Origin: CAYYYP01 sp964475985
Lineage (GTDB): Bacteria; Bdellovibrionota; UBA1018; CAYHWW01
Reading direction: 5' to 3'
NCBI GenBank assembly: GCA_964475985.1
Contig: CAYYYP010000013.1
Coordinates: 12,818 to 76,817 of the forward strand
DNA length: 64,000 nt
Shown here in pieces: positions 42,131 through 50,428 of this stretch (positions are counted from its first letter, which is position 1; every line of letters begins with the position of its first letter). Below the pieces are notes generated by a model. That model made no database searches. It saw only the letters and a program-made list of their open reading frames with translations, and was not told the DNA's origin. A program made the translations under genes and the position numbers.

Positions 42131-43465
42131 ATGGCTTCATCCCAAGACGATTCAGAATCCCACGGTGATCTTAAAAAAATTCCAACGTCAGCCTTTGCCA
42201 GGGCCACCAAACTCACCAAGCTTGCCGCGTCCATGGGCGTTTCGGCGGGCCTTGCGAGTCTTGGAAAAAAACCCGATCTGATTTTGCAGGCAAAAAAATT
42301 AGCCAAGACCTTGGGTGAAATGAAGGGTGGCGCCATGAAAGTAGGCCAGCTGCTCTCCATGCATGCCGATACGCTTTTACCAAAGGAAGTCACGGAAATT
42401 TTAATTCCGCTCCAGGGGCATTCTCAGCCGCTTGATTGGAAAATTCTTGAGCCCGTGATCAAGCGAGAGTTGGGCGATGATTTCGCCAAGCGTTTACTTG
42501 ATTTTTCTAAACGTCCCATTGCCGCGGCGAGTATTGGGCAAGTGCACAAGGCTTGCCTGCCTAACGGAAGGTGGGTTGCGGTGAAAATCCAGTATCCGGG
42601 CATTGCAGAGAGCATTGATTCCGATGTGTCATCGTTATCGGCGGTACTTAAAGTTTTTTTAAGTTGGATGCGCGGGGAATCTTTTGACAGCATCATCTCA
42701 GAAATCCGGGACGTATTGCATCAAGAAGTGGATTATGAGCAGGAGGCAAAAAACCTAAGTTTTTTCCGGGAAAAATTCCTGGATCAAAATGTGGGGGGGC
42801 TTGCCGCTAGAGTGGCGTTGCCAGAGGTGATGCTTGAGCATTCTACGAAAAAAGTTTTAGTAACGGAACTCATGAAAGGGATGTCGGTGCAGGAGTTTGC
42901 GGACAGTCCTGAATCAACGCAAGGCGAGCGGAACTTCGTGGGCGAGACGTTCATGCAAGTTTTTTACAATGAGATTTTTGGCTTAGGGGTTGTGCAAACG
43001 GATCCTAATTTCGCGAATTATAAAATCATTAAGCGTGAAGGGGAGAACGTAAGACTTCTGCTGCTGGATTTCGGCGCCGTGAGACGGTTTTCCGAAGAGT
43101 GGCGACGGGCGTACCTCTCCATGGTGGAGGCGGCTTACCGCAAGGATGAAGCCCAGGTGCTTAAGGTTTCCCATGAGTTAGGTTTTCTTAGGGAAGGGGA
43201 TTCGGAGGAGTGTAAAGCTTTGCACCTTGAGCTTTGCGAAATGTTTCTTGAACCCTTGCGGGTGGATGGGCCATATGACTTTCATACGAGCGATCTTCCG
43301 CAGCGCTTGCGAGCCATGGTTCCACGCATCATAAAGGTTTTTGATTTTAGGGCTCCGCCATCAGAGATCGTGTTTCTCAATCGTAAGATGGTGGGTGCCT
43401 ATTTCTTTCTGGCGCAGGTACGCGCGCGCGTGGATTTAAAGCCGCTTTTTGAGGCGTTTATTTGA
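42131..43465 (+). CDS. ABC1/UbiB-family atypical kinase, COQ8-like
   Basis: 444 residues with the diagnostic KxGQ motif (MKGGAMKVGQLLSMHADTLLP), the alanine-rich nucleotide loop (PIAAASIGQVHKACL), the catalytic lysine in VAVKIQYPG, EVDYEQEAKNL, the catalytic loop VVQTDPNFANYKI and the metal-binding DFG (LLLDFGAVRRF). QTDPN rather than HADPHPGN is typical of eukaryotic COQ8/ADCK3 and close bacterial relatives. No long C-terminal TM pair as in E. coli UbiB is seen. The family acts in ubiquinone or lipid metabolism, probably as an ATPase. No ubi genes are near. The start at ATG 42131 has only a weak AGGGC before it. Confidence 0.88.
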   Translation: MASSQDDSESHGDLKKIPTSAFARATKLTKLAASMGVSAGLASLGKKPDLILQAKKLAKTLGEMKGGAMKVGQLLSMHADTLLPKEVTEILIPLQGHSQPLDWKILEPVIKRELGDDFAKRLLDFSKRPIAAASIGQVHKACLPNGRWVAVKIQYPGIAESIDSDVSSLSAVLKVFLSWMRGESFDSIISEIRDVLHQEVDYEQEAKNLSFFREKFLDQNVGGLAARVALPEVMLEHSTKKVLVTELMKGMSVQEFADSPESTQGERNFVGETFMQVFYNEIFGLGVVQTDPNFANYKIIKREGENVRLLLLDFGAVRRFSEEWRRAYLSMVEAAYRKDEAQVLKVSHELGFLREGDSEECKALHLELCEMFLEPLRVDGPYDFHTSDLPQRLRAMVPRIIKVFDFRAPPSEIVFLNRKMVGAYFFLAQVRARVDLKPLFEAFI

Positions 43466-43515
43466 CGATGATCGCGGTTGGTGTGCGCTCTAATTCGTGG
43501 GTGCAAGCGCCAATC

Positions 43516-44595
43516 CTATTCAGGCATCGGCTCCCGCAGATAGGGATTCATTTTTCTTTTTCCGAAGGATTGAATCGCAGTTAGGCGATTATGGGCGGCA
43601 CAAAGCAGGGTGAGGTTTTGCGGGTCATGAGTGCCGTTTTTTGCAAAGGGTACGCGGTGTTCAACCTGAAGCTTCCAACGTGAAGTGCATTTGCGATTTG
43701 AAACAGGATCGACGTAGGTACATTCACCTTGTGCCTCTTTCCAAACGGAGTGGCGATCAGAGGATTTGATGTAGCGACTCTTTAGATTTGTGGTTGGTGA
43801 TTTTCGCACTGGTGGGAATTTTGAATTTACGTGGGCTTGGTGGTCTCGGAGTTGATCTGTAGCCGCGCCTTTTTGACCTTGGCTTATTGCTACTGCACCT
43901 GCCGCTTCACCATTAACTTCGTTACTTGTTGCTACTTCAACTGGATGAATTTTACGTACCGCTCTAGATTTCTTATGTTCTGGATCAATTGCCTTAAGGA
44001 CGAGATCAGCCATCCTATGAAAGAGCGCGTTGTAAGATGCATCAGCTTGAGTGTGAGAAGTGAGCTCCCTTACTTTTTGAAGCTTTTTAAGAAGCAAGTC
44101 GTCTGCGATAAACTTAATTTCAGTTTGGGTTTCGTTAATCGCCCGCACGCGATCAGGTGATGGCAGTTCTGGATCAATAGATTTTAAAAGCTTTTCCGTC
44201 TCAAGTTTTGATTGGCCCTTAATGCTTTGAAGTAATTCAAACTTCGCATCAACTTTCCAAGCCTTTCCTTTTCTCGCCTGAACTTTAAAGAAGGACTGAG
44301 CCTGGCTTAGGGCCGTAACGTTCATCTCGCCTTTTTGAATCGCCTTTTCAACTTCTGGTATATCGGCAATAAGCCTCATGGCATCAACTTTGCGGTAGGC
44401 CGTCGAGGAATGATATCCAAGTTCCTCAACCAGAAATCTCTCAAGGCTTGGGTATCCCATCTCAAGATGAAGACGCCGTAACTCAATTTCCCTAAGCCCA
44501 CGCAGCACCAAAAGCTCAGCTTCTCGTTCTCGCAGAGCAAATATTTTAGTTTGTTTTATTAGGTCTTGGTTAGAAAAATTTTTGAAGGAAATCAT
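43516..44595 (-). CDS. HNH endonuclease-domain protein
   Basis: About 359 residues from ATG 44595. The N-terminal part (1-210) is helical: SNQDLIKQTKIFALREREAELLVLRGLREIELRRL, SLERFLVEELGYHSSTAYRKVDAMRLI. It resembles the DNA-binding DUF222-like region of bacterial HNH proteins. A charged, variable linker follows, then the C-terminal HNH domain with C-x10-C (CTYVDPVSNRKC), LQVEHRVPFAKNGTHDPQNLTLLCAAHNRLTAI. The H-N-H residues are all present. The family is often multicopy in Bdellovibrio-type genomes, with unknown function. A palindrome AAAACAGCTGTTTT lies 38 bases before the start. Convergent with the ABC1 kinase gene (50-base gap). Confidence 0.85.
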   Translation of the reverse strand: MISFKNFSNQDLIKQTKIFALREREAELLVLRGLREIELRRLHLEMGYPSLERFLVEELGYHSSTAYRKVDAMRLIADIPEVEKAIQKGEMNVTALSQAQSFFKVQARKGKAWKVDAKFELLQSIKGQSKLETEKLLKSIDPELPSPDRVRAINETQTEIKFIADDLLLKKLQKVRELTSHTQADASYNALFHRMADLVLKAIDPEHKKSRAVRKIHPVEVATSNEVNGEAAGAVAISQGQKGAATDQLRDHQAHVNSKFPPVRKSPTTNLKSRYIKSSDRHSVWKEAQGECTYVDPVSNRKCTSRWKLQVEHRVPFAKNGTHDPQNLTLLCAAHNRLTAIQSFGKRKMNPYLREPMPE

Positions 44596-44632
44596 GAAAA
44601 TATAATTAGCATAAATCCGAAAAAAGCGCTTA

Positions 44633-44646
44633 AAAACAGCTGTTTT
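44633..44646. promoter_or_regulatory. Palindrome AAAACAGCTGTTTT upstream of the HNH gene
   Basis: A perfect 14-base palindrome centred 45 bases before the HNH start. It is a plausible operator for a dimeric repressor. Confidence 0.35.
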
Positions 44647-44786
44647 AAGGGAAGAAATAAATTTATTTTTCGGAGAAGCTTGAATGTTACGCAAATCTAA
44701 ATTTTTAAATTTTCAGAAAAATATGTATGGGAAATTGAGTGCCAGTGCATCTTCATCACTCCCTGTCCCACTTCCACAAAATCGCG

Positions 44787-44835
44787 GGCAGAGGAGGTGG
44801 CTGGCATCCCAAAAATGCCGGCCTCCTTCTCTGCC
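44787..44835. other. 21-bp hairpin with a 7-base loop in the divergent region
   Basis: Bases 44787-44807 pair with 44815-44835 around CCCAAAA. There is one true mismatch (44798/44824) and two G-U pairs. GC-rich. No T run follows on either strand, so it is not a classical terminator, and its position upstream of both genes is unusual. Confidence 0.45.
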
Positions 44836-44977
44836 TTCACGCATCTCAGAAGGGTCTACATTTGCCTTCTCATCCCTTCCTCGCGGCCCGCACCCGCCTC
44901 CGCCCGTTCCTCACCACACCCTGGCAAAATTTGCCGCATTAATGCCATTTTCCGAAAAACCGAAGTGATCCCTAGAG

Positions 44978-47900
44978 ATGAACTCCTTGCTAGGGTACCT
45001 AAAACACCTCCGTATCATCGGCACTTTGCCTTTCCTCATCGCAGGCCTTACGGGCTGCGGTGAACAACGCAACGTGACCCAATTTGGCCGTGTGTTTGGC
45101 AGCACTCCTTTGCTCAGCTCATCAAACTCCGTAGGTTGGAATTCTAGCCAAATCGTCGATGACAGTGCAGGAGAAATTGTAAACGCCATAAACTCTGGAT
45201 CCGGAGTGGGCGCCATTTGCCAGACCGCAAACTTAAGTTACGCAACTTCCGGATGCGTTCAGCAGGCAGGCATTGTTGCCACCGCCGAAAGATTTTTCCT
45301 AGGGTTTCCCCAAGAAACTACTACCTTCATTTACAATCCCCTGGGCGCCATGACCTCACTCACCAGTTGGCTGTTCTCCAGAACCGACACAACGGACCTC
45401 GACGGCGCCAGTGCATCCAGTGCCGGTTATGTCGCCTACGCAAAACTTAGTAACTCAAAAATTATCGGCGTGTTCTGGCGCTTTAATGTTTCCGACGAAT
45501 TTAGCGTCATGGCCAATGTTTTTGATCCCATTACCGGTACTTGGGGTACGGCAAAACAGATCAACGCCAGCGGGGCAGGCGTGCCGACGTTCACCGGACC
45601 CGCGGGCGGCGCTGGCCTTGCTCCCAAGGACCTTGCCATGTACTACTCCGGCGCTGGCGTCACCGCACTTCAATGCCGTCCTCGCATTGCTACTTCCGGC
45701 ACCACGGCCATGGCGCTTTGGTGTGAAAACAGTTTGAATTTTGATCTTCGCTCGAATCCCGCCGCCACGAACTACCAAACACTATCAACATATTTAGTTT
45801 ATTCTATGTATCGTGACGGACAAGGGGGAGGGTGGTCGCCTTACACCTTAGATGGATCAACGGTAAGCTCACCCGTTTTCTCTGAAGCGGACACCACGTA
45901 TTACGGCACCAACAAAACTACGGCCGCTGGGTTTCACGGCCTGCACGCAGAAATTGTCGGCGGGCCAGCCGTAGTGACCCCACATTATTACAAACCAGGC
46001 CTTATGCGACGGATGGTAGTTCCAGCGTTTGAGCCCAACGCGCTCTTCATTGGCGAAGGCACCAGTGTGCATGTGGCTTATCCCATCCCGCATTCCCTCA
46101 ATCCCGGGACGGGAATTTCCTATGCTTTGAACGCAAGTTCCTTTACTTTTGGACTCACGCCGCCCGCGACGAATTTTGGGGTGTTACTCAATGACGACGC
46201 AACCGCCGCAGATTTTTCTGACCTGCGGGGAATTTCTAGCGATGGAACTCGCTTCTTTGCCCTAGATGATGGAGCCGTAAAGATTTGGCGCACCCTACCC
46301 AACAGCAGTAGGGCTTACGCAAATATGGTGACGGTGAATAATGCTACGGCGAGCGGCGTTCATTCCGACGGCGTAAAACTTTACATTGTAACGGCGAATC
46401 CGGCGTATCTTTACATCCTACCTATTCCGAGGGCCGACTGCATTATCGACGCAACGGTGCCGGCCAATACGACGTGCGGAAGTGTCGTCGTCGTAACTGC
46501 GCCCCAAAACTTAACCGCGGTACATTCCGCGGGGAGTAATATCGTGGTGACTTCACTTACGCATGCATTCTTGCTGGGCAGGAGTCCAGGAAGTAACTGC
46601 ACCATCTGCGGCACTTGCAGTTCCTGCACGAGCCTTGCTCAAGTCGTAGATGCTCCCACCGATGCCTTTACGGACGGCAAACGCCTCTTCATCGCTGACA
46701 CCGACCAAATTAAAGTTTGGAACCGAATACCTACTACAGACGACACCAAGCCAGGTTTTGTAATTCCCCTTACGGGAGTAACTAAGGTCACTAGCGATGG
46801 CGCGAGACTTTTTGCCAACTACGATGACGGCGCCTTGGGTTATGGGGTTAAAATTTGGCGCAATCTACCATTTGATTCGGCTCAGCTTCCAAATGCCGAT
46901 ATCACTTCGACTACGCCCGTTACGTCTTTAACCTGGTCTAAATATTTACCGTTTATTTCTGAGCAATTTGAATGGCCAACTCTTGATACAACGTATGCCG
47001 GCGAATATTCGGTGAATCCTAAAACCAAGGATCAACTAAGCCTGTTGTTTCGCGGCCAAGCTTTCATTTTCAATCGCCTGCCCGGAGACCCTTTCGGTTT
47101 TGATCGCTGCGCGGCTATTTCTAACGTGGTGGAAAGCATAAATCAGAATCAGAGTTTCAGATCTACTGGTCTAAAGATGACGCTTCCCCAAGAGTGGGGC
47201 GAGCCTGCGTGTGGATCCCTTCCGCGGGGGCATGGTCAATATTTTTACTTGACCCACAATCCAGAGGCTAGTCCCGACGACGGAGTTGACTACGCGCGCA
47301 AGAAAACGACTAATATCTTAGACGATGTGGATTTTGATGACATTCGTCTGAGGGCCACGGCCATCGATGGCTCCCCGGGGAGTGCGAAATACGGTCGCTT
47401 TTTCATAGCGTCCGATCTTGATTACGATTATTCCATTTCTAAGCGCCCGGGCACCAATGCGGTGAACACATCTACGATTAACCTTTATGAACAAGCCCAA
47501 TATTTTTCGGGAATTCTCCACGGAGATACTTCTGTTCCCTCGTTTAACGGTTTACCCGTAATGCCGCCATCTGGATATCCCTCAAACCCGGCGCTCCTCA
47601 ACCCTTTTTGGTCAGCCCAGATGGACGTCGCAGCCACCGGATTTTCTGATTTGGTAGGCACCGGCAGCGGTGATTTCCTTGTTTTGCAAACGGCCCGCAC
47701 AATTGCGTCTCCGGTTGCCGCTGCTATGTGCGGAGAAACCGCCCTCACAAGCCTTGCGTGCGCACTATCTTTTGCTTCGACCGTGGCAAGACCATTTCCC
47801 GAGGCCGACCCGCATTTGGTCCCTTCAGAATTTGCTTACCCCAGACAGCTCTTCGCTTACCTTTTTCAAAATGGCGACTGGGTTCGTTTTGCTTCACCCA

Positions 47901-48922
47901 CGGTAACTGGATTAACGTTCACCGCTGCTTCACCAAAACCATTTTTCCTGGGACCAACGCAAACCAGAGTGGCCTCCGCGCAAGGAAACCCTCAAGCCAT
48001 TCCGCTTGGCGTGCGAAACCCCAGGGCCGTATCGAACAATGCAGGAAAAGCGCTCATTTTATTTTACGCTAGAGATGCCGCGAGGCCCTACCAATCCCAA
48101 GATGCATCCGTCTTTGTTGCGGCGACAACTCCATTGGCGACGAAAGCACCCAATCGTTTGTGGATGTCGACGTTTGATAAAGCTCAAGGATTTACCACTC
48201 CCGCCGTAGTCGGAACCAATGTCATTGCGACTACCGGAAACCAGTTTCATGATCGCGAGGTTTGCGAAACCGCCGATCCCTTAACCGGAGCCACGGGACC
48301 CGTTACAACCTTTGACGCAAATTTAGCTTCGGGCTGCATCGTCGGAGTCGATCCCTATGGACCTGGCATTCTAGGGCCCACGGATTCTCTGAACTACGCA
48401 TTTGATGTGCCGCCCATTCCTGCCGCCATGAATAGCTCTGGCCAAGCGGCCGTGGGGTATCATGCCTACGACGCCTCAGGCTACGTTAGGTATTATGTTG
48501 CGGCCTACGGACCCGAGCGCGGACTTGATGCGTTTACTAGCATCGATCAAGGATCGGGCTACACCATGGGGGGCGCCCTCGCGGTGGATGACTCAGGAAA
48601 TATCGCAGCCGTTTGGGAAGGCCGCACACTGATTTCTAGAACCTCAAGAAGTGGTTACTCTAGTGGGACCGCCGCCGAAAATCATATCTACTTTAGGTAC
48701 TACACCGCAGCGTCTGCCGCTTGGGGCACCACCGTGCAGGTTGATTCCCTAACGACTTCCGGAATGGATATCACAGTAAAAAATCCGCAGGCCGGAATGA
48801 TGCCCAATGTCAGTTTTGGCGCCGGTGGTAGGATTATGATCACCTGGTCTGGCCCAGCTTGTGATTCGTTATCGAGCGCCGCTTGTCGGCGTAGTCAGTG
48901 GACAAGAATGTATCGCCCTTAG
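44978..48922 (+). CDS. Very large lipoprotein with beta-propeller-like repeats
   Basis: 1314 residues, family not recognised. The lipobox LIAGLTGC puts the lipid on C27. The sequence is rich in Thr, Ser, Ala, Gly and Asp, with few Lys, as in surface adhesins or propellers. Between residues about 410 and 635 a motif recurs: SDGTRFFALDDGAVKIWRTLP, SDGVKLYIVTANPAYLYILPIP, TDGKRLFIADTDQIKVWNRIP and SDGARLFANYDDGALGYGVKIWRNLP, that is DGxxLFxxD...VKIWRxLP, like blades of a propeller. A CxxCxxCxxC run (C541, C544, C547, C550) lies in this part. The C-terminus has AMNSSGQAAVGYHAYD and ALAVDDSGNIAAVWEGR repeats, also propeller-like. The ribosome binding site is weak. Confidence 0.77.
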   Translation: MNSLLGYLKHLRIIGTLPFLIAGLTGCGEQRNVTQFGRVFGSTPLLSSSNSVGWNSSQIVDDSAGEIVNAINSGSGVGAICQTANLSYATSGCVQQAGIVATAERFFLGFPQETTTFIYNPLGAMTSLTSWLFSRTDTTDLDGASASSAGYVAYAKLSNSKIIGVFWRFNVSDEFSVMANVFDPITGTWGTAKQINASGAGVPTFTGPAGGAGLAPKDLAMYYSGAGVTALQCRPRIATSGTTAMALWCENSLNFDLRSNPAATNYQTLSTYLVYSMYRDGQGGGWSPYTLDGSTVSSPVFSEADTTYYGTNKTTAAGFHGLHAEIVGGPAVVTPHYYKPGLMRRMVVPAFEPNALFIGEGTSVHVAYPIPHSLNPGTGISYALNASSFTFGLTPPATNFGVLLNDDATAADFSDLRGISSDGTRFFALDDGAVKIWRTLPNSSRAYANMVTVNNATASGVHSDGVKLYIVTANPAYLYILPIPRADCIIDATVPANTTCGSVVVVTAPQNLTAVHSAGSNIVVTSLTHAFLLGRSPGSNCTICGTCSSCTSLAQVVDAPTDAFTDGKRLFIADTDQIKVWNRIPTTDDTKPGFVIPLTGVTKVTSDGARLFANYDDGALGYGVKIWRNLPFDSAQLPNADITSTTPVTSLTWSKYLPFISEQFEWPTLDTTYAGEYSVNPKTKDQLSLLFRGQAFIFNRLPGDPFGFDRCAAISNVVESINQNQSFRSTGLKMTLPQEWGEPACGSLPRGHGQYFYLTHNPEASPDDGVDYARKKTTNILDDVDFDDIRLRATAIDGSPGSAKYGRFFIASDLDYDYSISKRPGTNAVNTSTINLYEQAQYFSGILHGDTSVPSFNGLPVMPPSGYPSNPALLNPFWSAQMDVAATGFSDLVGTGSGDFLVLQTARTIASPVAAAMCGETALTSLACALSFASTVARPFPEADPHLVPSEFAYPRQLFAYLFQNGDWVRFASPTVTGLTFTAASPKPFFLGPTQTRVASAQGNPQAIPLGVRNPRAVSNNAGKALILFYARDAARPYQSQDASVFVAATTPLATKAPNRLWMSTFDKAQGFTTPAVVGTNVIATTGNQFHDREVCETADPLTGATGPVTTFDANLASGCIVGVDPYGPGILGPTDSLNYAFDVPPIPAAMNSSGQAAVGYHAYDASGYVRYYVAAYGPERGLDAFTSIDQGSGYTMGGALAVDDSGNIAAVWEGRTLISRTSRSGYSSGTAAENHIYFRYYTAASAAWGTTVQVDSLTTSGMDITVKNPQAGMMPNVSFGAGGRIMITWSGPACDSLSSAACRRSQWTRMYRP

Positions 48923-48979
48923 AAAAATGCGATATTGGTTTTGGAGTTCCCATCCAAATGTTACTCTCGTTCCAATCCC

Positions 48980-50428
48980 ATGAATTTCACCAAATTAAAA
49001 AATCAGATTCCGTCGTTCTATTTTATTTTTTTCTCTGGAGTCATTCTCATCCTGGGTCTGGCCCTTAGACTTTATTTTGTTTCTAAATACCAAACGAGAA
49101 TTTGCATCGATGAGATTTGGTACATTTTAAACCCCGCCTATAAGCTTGCCTTTGGCATGGGTGCGGTGATCGATGATCCGGCCCAAAATGGAATGCGAGG
49201 ATTTTTATGGCCCTCACTTTTAAGCCTATACCTTAAAGGACTTTCCTTTGTGGGGCTTACTAACGGAGTGTTTGTCCTAACGGCCGTAAGATTTTTGTTC
49301 ACCGTTTTTTTAGCATCGGGATTTTTCGTTTACCTCAAACTTTTGAAAAAAGAGTTTGCCCTCCAGTTCCCGCCCTTTTTAGCGGTTCTGGTACTTTTTC
49401 TAAACCCTGAGTTCATTCATTTTGGTGCAACGGCGGAGCTTAATGTTCTGGCCTTTCCGTTGTTGATTACCGGGTTTTATTTATTTTTAGAAACCAGGAA
49501 TCAAGCAACCGCGGATACTAAAACCTATCTTGCGTGGTTTTTGCTTTTCGCTACGGCGTTACTTCGCGTGCAGTACGGGATAGCTCTGGGGTTTGTGCTG
49601 GCCGTAATGCTGTATCAACGGCAGTTTAAAAAAGTTCTTCAATTTATAGTTCTGGGCATGCTGGTAGTGCTCTTAGACGTAGCGTTTGAATCTTATATGT
49701 ACGGGCACACGATTTTTCCCATGTGGAATTACCTCCATGCCCACCTTTTTCAAAAACTTGCCGATAGTTACGGAGTTTTACCCTTTGGCGTATCGTTTGA
49801 GTTTTTATGGCGCCTCATGTCAGAGCCAGTATTTGCGGCCGCGGTTTTAACTCTGCCCTTAAGCTACCGTCGAGCACCGAAGCTTACGGCATTTACGGTT
49901 CTGCTTTTTTTCGTTCATTCTATTAGCGGACATAAAGAGATGAGATTTTTTTTCGGGCCGGCGGTCCTGTTCTCGGGCCTTGCGGCTGCGAGTTTACAAT
50001 CTTGGTTGGAAGAAAAAATTCAGAATGCGCCCGGTCATCTCCCGCGCACGGTGGCGGCTGGCTTTGCCGTCCTAGTTTGCGTTTTCTTTTTCTGGCGTGG
50101 GCAAAAGAAAGTGGCTTGGTCAGAATTTTCCATTCCTGGAAAACTTGAAACCTTAGCCGGCACCCAGCCCGATGCAAAAGGCCTCGTTACCTTAGGGTGG
50201 GGTGGTATTCACCATGGCGGGAATTATACTTTCTATAATAAAGGTCCCTACATCCTCGCGGAAGATTTAGCGCAACTTAAAAGTTTTTCCTTAGATGCGG
50301 CGCAATTCAATTACGTGGTGAGCTCCGCCAACCACGATTTCCTTTGCCGTAACAAAATTGCCGAACAAGATGGCGCGATTCTTTATCGGTGTGAAATTCA
50401 GGAAATGGTCGCCTTGTTTGAGAAATAG
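48980..50428 (+). CDS. GT22-like (Alg9/PIG-B type) integral membrane mannosyltransferase
   Basis: About 482 residues and 9-12 TM helices. After TM1 the luminal-type motif RICIDEIWYILNPAYKLAFGMG fits the GT22 pattern DExxQxxEPAHxLxFGxG. NGMRGFLWPSLL follows, and in the second half HSISGHKEMRFFFGPAVL matches the GT22 HKExRF motif. These enzymes use a polyprenyl-phosphate-linked sugar in the GT-C fold. The adjacent GT2 gene would make such a donor. The start is ATG 48980. A TTG at 48935 is in frame but is not preferred. No Shine-Dalgarno is evident for either. The acceptor is unknown. Confidence 0.8.
   Translation: MNFTKLKNQIPSFYFIFFSGVILILGLALRLYFVSKYQTRICIDEIWYILNPAYKLAFGMGAVIDDPAQNGMRGFLWPSLLSLYLKGLSFVGLTNGVFVLTAVRFLFTVFLASGFFVYLKLLKKEFALQFPPFLAVLVLFLNPEFIHFGATAELNVLAFPLLITGFYLFLETRNQATADTKTYLAWFLLFATALLRVQYGIALGFVLAVMLYQRQFKKVLQFIVLGMLVVLLDVAFESYMYGHTIFPMWNYLHAHLFQKLADSYGVLPFGVSFEFLWRLMSEPVFAAAVLTLPLSYRRAPKLTAFTVLLFFVHSISGHKEMRFFFGPAVLFSGLAAASLQSWLEEKIQNAPGHLPRTVAAGFAVLVCVFFFWRGQKKVAWSEFSIPGKLETLAGTQPDAKGLVTLGWGGIHHGGNYTFYNKGPYILAEDLAQLKSFSLDAAQFNYVVSSANHDFLCRNKIAEQDGAILYRCEIQEMVALFEK

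Larger units (their letters stand above)
44596..44977. other. 382-base divergent intergenic region with palindromes and a long hairpin
   Basis: It lies between the HNH gene (-) and the large lipoprotein (+). It contains a palindrome (44633-44646), another AT-rich one (AAATAAATTTATTT near 44655) and a 21-bp hairpin (44787-44835). The overlapping plus-strand frames here are proline-rich and lack ribosome binding sites, so I call none. Confidence 0.6.

Noticed and set aside
44684..45063. Plus-strand proline/serine-rich frames before the large lipoprotein
   Set aside because: No ribosome binding site, three overlapping frames at once, biased composition, and a strong hairpin inside. Better explained as non-coding.
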